Assembly (NCBI RefSeq): GCF_964355755.1
Contig: NC_092672.1
Span: 36,578,501-36,642,500, forward strand
Source: Antedon mediterranea
Taxonomy: Eukaryota > Echinodermata > Crinoidea > Comatulida > Antedonidae
Direction: 5' to 3'
DNA length: 64,000 bases
A program made the translations under genes and the position numbers. Below the pieces are notes generated by a model, which had not been told where the DNA came from, searched no databases, and saw only the letters and a list, made by a program, of their open reading frames with translations. This document shows, in pieces, positions 1 to 11,000 of this stretch (positions are counted from its first letter, which is position 1; each line of letters begins with the position of its first letter).

Positions 1-1121
1 TGAATTTCAGTATAATCGTTAGATAAACAGAAATCCGATTTGTTTTGTTTAAATTAAATTTTTCTTCTTATGACATCTTAAATTAAAAGCATATCCTATT
101 TTTAATACAATCTCACATTCAAATTTAAGTTTGTTTTATTTGTCTGAAACTTTCTAATGAGTTCTTCTTTGTATATTTTGCTATTTATTAACATTGTCTA
201 TAAATGATATTAGTATTACATTTTATTACCGTATTTTTATACATTTTAAGTGTTTAGGCCTATATATTATAATTAGTACAATGGACGATCTAAATAGTGA
301 TTATAGGTTAACTATTTAGAAATCCTTTCCCTGCTTTGTTTGTCTGTGTGTTTTCTTAATTAATTTATGTCGTTTTTATGTTGTTGAAATTATAAAGATG
401 ATATATAATTATATTTGGATACATTTTAAATTAAGTTCTAGTGCCCGTGAAGACATTTGGCAGCAGAATTGAAACGTGTTTGGATTTTATATAAATTACT
501 TTTTGTTTTGTCATAAATTTTGTTAATTGATGGTAATAATCTATAATAGTTTAGTCATACTCATCTATAAATAACCGTATAATAAATAGTTCCATATGTT
601 TCGAGGTCCTTATTTATATTTAGAACATTTACTTTATTTTATTATTGAAATTAAAAATATTGAAAGATAAACATTGAAATATAGAAAGAAAAGTCGATTT
701 TAGTTATCGCCATGATTTTAAATAATCCAATGACCTTTGTATCACATTTAAGGAATCAGTTCTGTATACTAAAATTTTAACCCTGAAGTAATATTTCATT
801 TTTTATTGAGAGAGAAACGTATCTCCACAAACTTGCCCTTTCCTTGTAGCTTTTACATATACTTGTGTATTTTAATTAATAAATCTCGAGTACAGTAATA
901 TACTTTAAATGCCGAGACATGTTGAATTGAACGTTGTTAATAGGATAAGTTAAAAGGATAACACTACTCACAGAGACACTATCACTTTCGCGTTTTTATT
1001 TCGATTGAAGACGACAGGAATGAGAATGTTATAAGCGATATATGAGGTGACTAGTTTCCCTCAAGAACAGTATGTCACTGCCATTACATTTAACATGAAA
1101 CGCTGAATACAGATTTTCGTG
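1..1121. other. gene-free AT-rich stretch
   Basis: I see no convincing coding exon, RNA gene or organised repeat here. The sequence is strongly AT-rich and its short open frames carry no recognisable motif. Confidence 0.5.
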
Positions 1122-1300
1122 TCTAAAGGCCAATTTACACAGATGATCGGTAACGGTAATACAAATATGGAATCTATGTTATTTTCAATTACCATTTACA
1201 CACAACGTGGAGCGGATGGGCGGTTTCCGCTCAAGGTAGATGCAGATTCTACGGTTTTCCGCTTACCGTTACCGCTCGTTTTTGTAAATTGGCATTTAGG
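1122..1300. mobile_element. MITE-like inverted repeat (TIR GGCCAATTTACA)
   Basis: The left end reads taaaggccaatttacac and continues to a cggtaacggtaa block. The right end is an imperfect reverse complement: ttaccgttaccg, then a stretch ending tgtaaattggcatttag. The interior also pairs partly (cggtttccgctc against the acggttttccgc side), so most of the 179 bp can fold. There is no coding capacity, which fits a non-autonomous DNA transposon. A left-half relative starts near 32231. Any open frame across it is incidental. Confidence 0.6.
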
Positions 1301-1487
1301 CTATAATTTTTGTATCGAAGTTAAATACAGTGCTTGAATCGGTTTAACTTGTCCTGCTTTTGTGTGCTGAAACTTAGGATATCCTCGGAAACCGGAGTTA
1401 ATCGGAAGTGCATTGGAGTTTCATCAGAGTAAGCGGGCGACACGAAGACTTTATGAACGCTCGTAAACGACTTACGGCTTAAAGAAA

Positions 1488-2046
1488 TTGACAATCACAA
1501 CCTATAAATGGGAATTGAAGATTTTTTCCGTGTGTAACTCTGATATACAATTCGGATAACTTAAATCTGTCAAGCTCGCTTAACTCTAGTCAGTGTGAAC
1601 ACAGTTTAAAGTACTTTGGCATGCAGGTGGTATTGAAAATGCAAACCTCTGCGGTTTTGTGTGGTCTCATTTGGTGTATGTCGATTAGTTATAGATAATT
1701 TTACTATTTATACATTTATAAATTGTATAGTTACTATTATAGTCATTACGGATTTAGTCTTAGTTAGTTTTGCCTTGCTACACATACGACGTACGGCACA
1801 AAAAAGTTGACCAATCACAATCTATAAATGGGAATTGAACCAAACTTTTTGTTGCGTGTACAATTCGGATCACTTAAATCTGTCAAGCTTGCTTAAGTTT
1901 AACAGTACTTTGACAGGCAGGTGCTGTTAACAATCTGAAGCTTTGTGTGGTCTCAGTCGATTATAGATAATTTAACTAATTATACATTTGAAGAGTTATA
2001 TAGTTACTTTCTATTAGCCCTATATAGTCATTGCGGATTTATCTAT
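1488..2046 (+). repeat. diverged tandem duplication (~0.3 kb unit, two copies)
   Basis: Copy 1 (about 1488-1757) and copy 2 (about 1804-2046) share the same ordered blocks. These include tataaatgggaattgaa, caattcgga, cttaaatctgtcaagct, cagtactttg-type sequence, tgtgtggtctca and tatagataattt, and both end near a gtcatt-cggattta block. Each copy starts with a CCAAT-type box (caatcaca) just before a TATA-like tataaatg, a promoter-like arrangement. No open frame of note follows either copy. It could be a duplicated promoter of a short non-coding transcript, or simply an old duplication. Confidence 0.6.
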
Positions 2047-3220
2047 CGTAGGCTTGACAAGTAGAACAGCAAGTTTAATCCTTTTTTTTATCGTGGGATC
2101 TTTATATTATTCAAAAGCATTCATGTCATTTATTAGAATCACAACTATTGTAGCCAAGGGCCTGAATTTCTTGCACAAATGATTTTATGCAATATAAAAC
2201 GAAAAGCACATACAGAGAAAAACACTACAAATCGTACACTAATACAAAAGATAAAAGGAGCTATATGAATCGCGTGTACAAAATTCGCCGTTATTAAATT
2301 TTGTCACTCTTGTGGTGGAGCTAAAAAAAATCAATAATTTATAATGATAATGGGATAGAATGAAATTTCTATTAATCCATTATAGTATGGTAAACAGTAT
2401 TTTTTTTGTTTAATTTTTTTTATAGCTAGAAAAGGCAATTATGGGTTTCGACGACATAAATCGAATTCGATTATAGCGTAGCGGATATTACAGTGAAAGG
2501 AGGCGATTAATAGAATTGCATTACATGGCGCTAATTGTTAAAAGGAATTAAATCCATTGATTGCAATGTTTATCAGAATGACGCCTGATTTAGGCGGAAC
2601 TTAGCGCATCGGCAGGCGATCCGCGGCTAATGCCATTTTGATTGGTTAAATACATTCGAATGATAACAAAAAATCAACGGTAATGGTGAACGGATTTGTA
2701 TACAGACCGTACGCTGTATAGTAATAATACCGATGCTAATTAATATATAATGGAATAACAATATGTCTATTTCATGGTCTACCGTACTAGTGCAGGGTTC
2801 AAAATGTGTGGCCCAAAAGGCACCTTCACCACGCCATAGGTTGAACTTACTTTTTTAGTTATTTACATAATTCCTATGCTTTATTATATTTAAATCAGTT
2901 TGAGGATTTCTATTAGAAAAGTCTTCAGAAATGTCCCGGTTATTTACAAATAAAAAGAAAATATATTTTTATTTATTGATTTGTTTTATAATTATTTGTA
3001 TTAGGTTATAATACCATATTCACGTTTTTATAATAAAAGTGGAAAAAAACATTTTATTTCAAAATATTTTAGGCCTAAATAGGCATGGAAATAAAATATA
3101 AATATTAACAGGGAAAATGCATCAATATGAGTCATCGTAAAACTGTTAAAAATCGTTTTAAACAAATGGTGTTTTTTTGTAAAATGAGTTAATTAATAGT
3201 AAAATGAAAGGAGATCTGTT
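2047..3220. other. no gene recognised
   Basis: AT-rich sequence with no exon-like open frame bounded by splice sites that I could tie to a family. No repeat structure stands out. Confidence 0.4.
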
Positions 3221-3223
3221 TTA

Positions 3224-3304
3224 GTGCCCTGGGTCTGTGGTCTAACTGTTTGATACTTGCCCTGTAATCGGGAGGTATCGGGGTCGAATCCCGTTCAAAG
3301 ACAC
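3224..3304 (+). mobile_element. tRNA-like sequence, probable SINE head
   Basis: A good internal pol III B box (ggggtcgaatccc) lies about 50 bp after an A-box-like ctgtggtctaact, the usual spacing in a tRNA gene. The flanks do not form a convincing acceptor stem, so this looks like a decayed tRNA-derived SINE promoter region rather than a functional tRNA. Confidence 0.4.
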
Positions 3305-3589
3305 GATTGCTCATATTAATTCGTCGATGACATTACGCGATAATGTAATTGTCTGCACTGTTTGGATAATTTGTATGGGAAGCAATACATTACCATGTTT
3401 GTGACATATTGTTCTCAATTTTGTAATTAGTCTCTACTCCAGTACATCATGTTATCATCATGTTATAAAAGTCATTGATGCTAATAACATAGGCAATTAA
3501 TACGATTATACTGAAAAATATCGATATTATTGATAAAAGATAATACACAATTTAAAAATGGATGTTTTAGGTAAATTAAAATAAGCAAA

Positions 3590-3713
3590 ACAAGGAAGGG
3601 CCAGCACTCACATTGATGTACTAGAGACGGATACTGGTATGCAGAGAGAAGAACTGGCTGTCACAATGTCAGATAGCAAGTTATGGAGGAATCTAGTCAT
3701 ATAAGTCCCGGAC

Positions 3714-3755
<42 letters not shown>

Positions 3756-3760
3756 CAGTA
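3590..3760 (+). mobile_element. 5'-truncated LINE, ORF2 C-terminus with (GTAA)n tail
   Basis: From about 3597 one frame reads a short peptide with the pattern T-x-I-D-x-L-x-x-D-T-G then E-L then M-x-D-x-x-x-W-R, followed by a stop near 3701. This pattern is common at the C-terminus of some non-LTR retrotransposon polyproteins. It is followed by about ten GTAA repeats (3714-3755), a simple-repeat tail of the kind many LINEs leave. No upstream reverse-transcriptase domain is present, so this is a dead 5'-truncated copy. The clade is not assigned. Confidence 0.6.
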
Positions 3761-6554
3761 AGTAAAATAAGCAAAATGAAACCTTATTCTTACCTCTTGG
3801 TGATAACGACGCATATGAGCTCGATCTTTGAAAAAAAACCACCAAATTCTAACGGTATCGTTATCTAACGACTATTTCCGATTCATAAAGTGTTACGGTA
3901 CTATTCCTCCTCATATCACACCGAGATTATCTGCTCACCTATTGGCGCTCTTAAACCAATATAAAATGTCGCTAAGATGTTCACTTCCTTTACATATCTA
4001 CGTCATCGATTCTACGTTATTCAAAAAAGTAGCGTGGTGAATTTATAATCGCTATACAGTACGGTATGTAGTGTGTGTGTGGGTACGTAGGCCTATAGCA
4101 GTTTTGCCTGAAGTACCGTGGACGTAGCCGGCATAGGCCAACCAGATAGAGTAAATGAGGATATTCAACATTCTCATCAAATCAGTTAAACACCATACAA
4201 TATTGTTTAGCCTGTATTGTAATTCAGCAAGTTACAATGAAAATGATATTTGGTATAGGCCTACCATAATTATTTAAAAAATAATTTATTAATAAAACTT
4301 TAGGCCTAATGACATTGATCTCTGTTGGTTTTGGACAAGCCAATTGGCTACAAAAAATGTGATCTCTTATGGCCTTCATCGACTAAAAAACTAATGTTAT
4401 TGTTGGGAAAGGTTGTGCGAAATAATTATACTCAGAAAATAGTTCAATCGACAAACATTATTTTCAGCGGAGTGTGATAATGAAATGACGTCATCAGATC
4501 ATCATTAAGTACATAACAACGAGAAACACCCATATAACATTTATCCACCAAGTGACATTTGACAAAAACATGGTAAAGAAGTGCACTAATTGTCATGTTT
4601 ACTTCACAGCAATGTCAATGGCTCCATTTAAAAATTAACCATTAGGCCTACTTAATTTGTACCGTGTGTTGTTAAGTTTCCTTACAAACATCCACAAAGT
4701 TTTTCTTCTGATTTTTACAAAAAAAACATAGCTATTATATACACCAATAAACTATTTTAATTGATTTTCATAAAAAAATCGATACATTGGTCACGCTATA
4801 AAACTTCATTAAATCTCGAGTCATCTGTATTTTCAATATAGGACGAAATCTGATATAGTGCGCCCTCTGTCGTCGTATGGATTTTGAAAGTATGTCTTGT
4901 TTCTGTTGTGTGAGATGAACGCGTTTTTTGTCTTTATTCAGCTGCTTATATTACCTAATTTTCGCATCATTTGCCATCTTGTTTTATTGATTTTATGATT
5001 AAGGCGGTAGTCTTTGAAATGTTGAATGTAATAATCTACACCAATGAGAAAAAAAACTTGGTAATTTAGTTTGATGAGGTCGCACTGAAGTTATATAATG
5101 TGTACAAAGTTATGTGAAACTCGTGTATATTTGGTGCACTCGTACCATCATTTTGACGGTAAAACGTAGTACATATTTTAAAAATCTATCTATAAGTACA
5201 TTAATAATGAGATTTTTCTAATGACACTGTTATCAAACGTGGTGTGCAAAATGTTAAAACTGCAGAGCGATAGACAAGTTGCTGTAAGAACCGTGAAATC
5301 GATAAGCATTATCGATGAGCCGTTACATTTTCTTTTCATAGCCGTTAAAAAAACGTTTAATAAAGTGCCTATCCTACAGTGTAGCAATCAATAACTGTAA
5401 TAATATACAGTGCTAACTACCAATAGCCTGTTAGTAAAAATTATTTTTAAAAAACTAATCGCTTAGGGTCAGACTTATCGAACGTGTCTTGCAAAAAGTC
5501 ATCTTAACTTTGTTTTTAATCAATGATTTTGCTTAAGTCAATTTTACTATACCTAAGCAAATGCTTACATATTTTTGTCTTTAAACATGAGATGAAGTCT
5601 ATTCATGAGATCAAAAAGAACTGGTTAAATAAATAAAGCTATTTCACTCTTCTATTAAATTTCGTTTATAGTTTAGGCGGCCTGCGTCCTGTAGGCTGAT
5701 GACGCGTTGCGTTGCGTGTACGTCGTACGCGCTATAAACGTTGGGTGTGACTTCATGCGTTGTCCTCTTAAACTTGAGAAACTCTAGACGAGAGCCAATC
5801 GCCCGGTTAATGATACAGAGTATTTAACACGAGAAATCTTTTCAATTTACTTTGAATGTGGCATTGATTTTTCAATCAGTTTTAGTTTAGCTTGCTTAAA
5901 TCGTTTCCACTATTGATTTGTTTTTAGTTCTGAAGTAATAATCTCAAATTGAATATTGTTCTACTTATGTCAACTTTATTTATTAGTCAGTCATTTTCTG
6001 GTAATTTCCGTGCCCTATATTTTATTATATGCCTACTAAGTAGTTTTCAATAGTGTGCCATCATCGAATATGAATACCCGGCATTGATTTTATCATGAAT
6101 AGTTTGTACAATGTATTGTAATTTGTTTGTTTGTAATATTTATTGCTATCCATAAAATACACAATATAATTTATAGTTTGGAATTTAACAAAAAATCATA
6201 CAAAAGCTAAATAATTATACAGTTATGGAATAAGCTTGCTTCAGAAGGAGTCCTTGACAATTATTAAACATCTAAACATTTGTTAAAAACATAGAAAGAT
6301 ATAATTTAGTTATATACTACAATTTAAATTACTTTATTTAATAGATAAAATAACAATTTAGTGTTTTATTTGTTTTACAAATGAATATACATTACCCTTT
6401 TTATCAGTTCGAAAACATTATTTATATTTACAAAATAGTTTAGTGTCTATGGCAACCCAGAGGTTCTCCACGTGATTAAATAATCATGTTTCATATTTAA
6501 TATTTCAATGTATTACAAACATTTTGATTAATGCAATAAAAAGTTCCAGTCGAT
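3761..6554. other. gene-poor stretch
   Basis: No exon could be supported on either strand. A 70-codon open frame at 3828-4040 (+) has no recognisable motif, splice context or start context. Short palindromic CG-rich patches occur near 5700-5740. Confidence 0.4.
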
Positions 6555-6885
6555 ATTTATTCAAAATGTGTATTGGCCTCATAAAGACCAGACCTACTAC
6601 AAACTACTTAAAATGTAATGACATTATACGCTTTTGTAACAAATAATATACATTGTATAAAATATAATAAAAACTGCTAAACATTGCAATAGTTATAATT
6701 ATATTTATTTAAAATATGTATTATCCTCATAATGACCAGACCTACTACAAACTACTTAAAATGAAAATACGCTTTTGTAACAATAATATAAAATATAATA
6801 AAAACTGCTATACAAACCAAAGATACTCTATAGCGCCACGTGGCGCTATACGATCTTTGATAAACATTGCAATAATTATTATACA
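6555..6885 (+). repeat. tandem duplication, second copy carrying a hairpin insertion
   Basis: Two copies (about 6555-6702 and 6703-6885) share the block ccagacctactacaaactac, then acgcttttgtaacaa, then ataataaaaactgcta and acattgcaat. The second copy has about 52 extra bases at 6811-6862 between 'gcta' and 'aacattg'. This insert is a near-perfect hairpin centred on a 22-bp palindrome (6829-6850, core gcgccacgtggcgc). It looks like a tiny foldback insertion with a TA duplication. Confidence 0.7.
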
Positions 6886-7084
6886 TATAGTTAAATAATC
6901 AGTTTTAAATCAAATTCTGTTTTTTTTTATGCTCGCGTTTATATTTAATGTTTTTTTAATACATTAATTATGTAAATGATATTTTTAATTTAATGTTCTA
7001 TTTCCATGTCTTTCCTCAATATTAAAAATCCATTTCACTTTATTTGCCAAGAACGAGCTAGTTATTATAGAGGTCGCTTTATCA

Positions 7085-7975
7085 CCATCATCAAAATAAA
7101 GAGGTATGTTCAGAGCGCCATTCTGGCGACTGGAGCATCCTCTACTTCTCTACGGAGCGCCATTTATGCCTTTATTAACTTTAGCTGCCAAGGTAGCACA
7201 GTGATATAAAAAGGAAATAAGTCACTACTTTTAATATCGTTTCGTAAGTTAATACACTGTGCCCAAGTGGATCAAATTTGGCACCAGTGGAGCACAGTGA
7301 TATAAAATAGAAATAAAGTCATTTAAGTTTCAATATCTTTTCGTATGATACACTCTGCTCAAGTGGACCTAATTTGAAGTCACTTAAGTTTAAATGTCTT
7401 TTCGTATGTTAATACACTGTGCTCAAGTGGACACGATTTGGCACCAGTGGAGCACAGTGATATAAACAACAAATAAGTTACTGAATATTAACATCTTTTC
7501 GTATGTTAATACACTGTTCTCTAGTGGATCCAATTTGGCGCCAGTGGTGGAGCACAAATAGTCACATACAAAAACATCGAGAAAAAGTACTTCTGAAAAT
7601 ACTTCAATATTTCAAACTTTCAGGTATATAGGCTATGTTAAATATCGGTTTACTCAATAAAAATTTGTTTCAAGCCAAATCAGTGATTTTAATAACTTGC
7701 GTTTAAAAAAAAAAATAATAAAAAAAAAAATAAATAAAAATAAAATAATGAATATGAATATACCACTGTGCTCAATTGAACCCAATTTGCCACCAGGGAA
7801 GCAAAGTGTACTAACATACAAAATATATTAAAAATTCAGTGACTGGACCAGTTGCCGTAGTACTATTTCTATTTCCGAAGTAAATAAATGCATAAATGGC
7901 GCTCCGTAGAGAAGTAGAGAACGCTCCATTGTCAGAATGAGGCTCTGAATATACCTCAATAAACAAAAGTAGTAT
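7085..7975. repeat. foldback repeat with tandem repeats inside
   Basis: The left arm (about 7088-7178) contains ctctacttctctacggagcg and ccatttatgc. The right arm (about 7866-7966) carries the same blocks in reverse complement. The interior (about 7190-7800) has several direct copies of a unit with 'aatacactgtgctcaagtgga', 'aatttggcaccagtgg' and 'agcacagtgatataaa'. It ends about 100 bp before the start codon at 8073, so it may overlap that gene's promoter. No transposase is seen. Confidence 0.6.
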
Positions 7976-7993
7976 TTTGTTGTGGGCTGGTAC

Positions 7994-8013
7994 GACGGTG
8001 TGTGTGTGTGTGT
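7994..8013 (+). repeat. (GT)n microsatellite
   Basis: Short GT run lying about 60 bp before the start codon of the glycosidase-like gene, so probably in its promoter or 5' UTR. Confidence 0.6.
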
Positions 8014-8072
8014 ATAGTACAGGTAAGGTGCACTGCAGGTACAGGTACGTCCCCTCAAGGTCAAGGTTAAAG

Positions 8073-11000
8073 ATGGCAGAATGTCCTGAAAGAAAAAGAC
8101 TAAAGGAATCAGAAACACGCACGAAAAACTGGAAACGATGGGGTCCGTATTTGTCCGAACGTCAGTGGGGAACCGTACGAGAAGATTACTCTCCTAATGG
8201 CGAATGGTAGGTGTGAATGAGTCTTTAAAATCTGCAAGGCAGCCAGAATTGTGCTTACTCACTCAATGAGTCTGTACTTTAATGAATGGAATGGTCTGGT
8301 GGTAGGCGAAAAGATAAAAATAGCTTGAGTGACCCATCTAATAAATTATCAAGGGGTGCATGACCAGTTGTTCCATGAATGTTCTAAATCTTGGTTTATT
8401 GAAACAGGGGAAAGGTATGTTGGGGGAGGTGGATCGACGGGGTGCTCGTTGTTTGATGCAGAGGATAAGTGGTAGTCGCACCAACCACCATAATGAATAA
8501 AATGCAGATATTGCTAAACTTGGAAAACCTCAAACCCTTGCGTATAATAAATAATTTAAAAGTAAAAATCAGAGGGGGTGCACATGGGGGAACGTGCCCC
8601 GCCCCTCTATTGTTTGACAGCTACTTTTAATATATATTTGGCAGACTAAATTGATATATATTTTAGGTCTCCCCTGTCCCATATTCACCCTTAAAAACCA
8701 TTGAACACTATTAGATTTACCCCTATCTATATCCATATTTAATTATAATTTAATTTCAGTATTTTTAAAGTTTGTTGAACATTCACTCTTCCCTTATTTC
8801 ACATTGTAAAAACCTCATCAAGTTTATCAATGCCAATTGTTTAAAATAATAACAACTTTCAATTATTTCATTAAATAAGGAAATAACATTATTTATTTAA
8901 TATTTATAACACCCTTCAGACGGTTTGTATGATAGTTCCTGTTGAACAAACTTTGCCCTGCCTCTATTATATTTGCAGTAATTGTGCCTATTGTTATTCT
9001 ATTCTTTCCTGGTTCCATCTATCAATAATAATGCTGTATTGTTTGAGCTCAAACCACCATATATTTCTAACAATTGACTACACTTTCTTTTGCTTCAGGG
9101 AATTTGAAACTTAATTTTTCCTGTAGATAATAATTGTGGTTACATTGTGCTAATGGTATATGAACCTAATAAAACAGTCGACACAATATTTATCCTTCTA
9201 ACTATATAATCAGTTCAATCTGAAGTTTTACCAATAAAACAACTATGGTATGCTGTTTAGATTGATATGAAACTAGTCTATTTTACCAGTAACCAGTCAC
9301 AATAAATAATGATAAATCTGTAAAATATACAAAAAAATTATTCCCTGACACATATTTAATCCATGTTCACATTGATTTTTTCTCTCAAACTCTCATTCCA
9401 ACCATATCTCCATACAGTTAGCTGTTCATACTGTGATTCAAATTAATTATATTACAAAATTGATGGAGAGAAATCCATTATGGGTATTGCGATGCCTGCA
9501 GGGTTGCATAAGTACTGCCGCAATTTAGTAATTTCTATCAAACTGGGAATTGCAAATTGTAAAATACAATTTATACATAATGTATAAGGTTTTCTTTGAA
9601 TAAAATGTATTATGTAAAGTACAACAAGATTATATTACCCCTTACATCCAAGTGTCAGTTTTACTGTATGTAAATTGTATTAGAATTTATTTTTATGCAA
9701 TAATATAGCATTTAATATCATCTGAAAACCTCTAGCTTTTTATATAAAAAAGATTTCATATAATTGAATTTTGTTTTTATTTCTCTCTAGTTGGGATTAC
9801 TTCCCTCACGATGATGCCAGAGCTAGAGCGTACAGGTGGGGAGAAGATGGCCTTATGGGAATCACAGACCGAGAATGTCGCATGTGCTTTTGTATCGCCC
9901 TCTGGAATGGAGAAGATACCATTTTGAAAGAACGACTCTTTGGTCTTACTGGTTAGTTACTATAGTAGTTTTTTCAAAGCTATTAGAAAACATACAAAAT
10001 ACAAATCTAAATAAATGAAAAAAAAAATATTTTATTTTTATTTCTGTAACAACTAACTTGAATTTATGAAGAATTTTATTAAAATGTTAAATGTTCTTCA
10101 TGCACTACAAGCAACGGACCAATTATATTACATGCAGTAAAATGACACCTGTATGCATACATTAGCGTAATTAGACTATGCAGCTATTGAGTCCAAAAGT
10201 CATTCTACACCAAGCTAATAAGTTTCTGAGGGTTTACAAAATGACTTTTTGACTTGATAACTGCAAGTAGTCTAGTGAAAAATTTGAATAAATGTTATGT
10301 ATAACTGAATGTTTGCATTCTAGGCCCACAAGGGAACCATGGAGAGGACGTAAAGGAGTGTTATTATTACCTTGATTCTACGCCAACACACTCGTACATG
10401 AAGGCTCTGTATAAGTACCCACAGGCAGCGTACCCCTACGCACACATAGTTGAAGAGAACGCTAGACGTGGGGTAGAACAACCAGAGTTTGAACTGGAAG
10501 ACACAGGTAAGCTTTTGTCAAAGTTTTTTTTCTTGACTCAACACAACAAATTTGTGTTGTATCTGCTCTATATATTATAATATAGTAATATTATAGGTAT
10601 TTATTAAAATTCAACATCCAAATTACTAAAACATTGCAGCAAAAGTTGCTGAATTGAATTGACATTGCAAACATCAAAAGGTAAAAAATAGGCCTATAAT
10701 AAATATAAAAATATAAATTCACAGTCTTCAATAAGGCTTTGGCTAGATTTTGAGCATGTGTCTATTTATTAAGCCATACTGTATGTTTTTGGCGAGTGAC
10801 AATATTGCAGTTTTACTAAATGGTTATTGTTAATCCTATTAAAATGATTAATGAGTATATTATTTATTTATTAAGCTCTGTCTACACTATTAAACTAGCT
10901 GACAAAAAAGTGTGATATGCCCATATATGGTAGTGATATGCCTAAATATGGTAGTAATATGACATCATCATGTCCATATATGGCACATCATATGTGTTTG

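Noticed and set aside
3224-3304. Functional tRNA gene
   Set aside because: A and B boxes are present but the acceptor and anticodon stems do not pair well.
3828-4040. 70-codon open frame
   Set aside because: No motif, promoter, splice context or similarity that I recognise.
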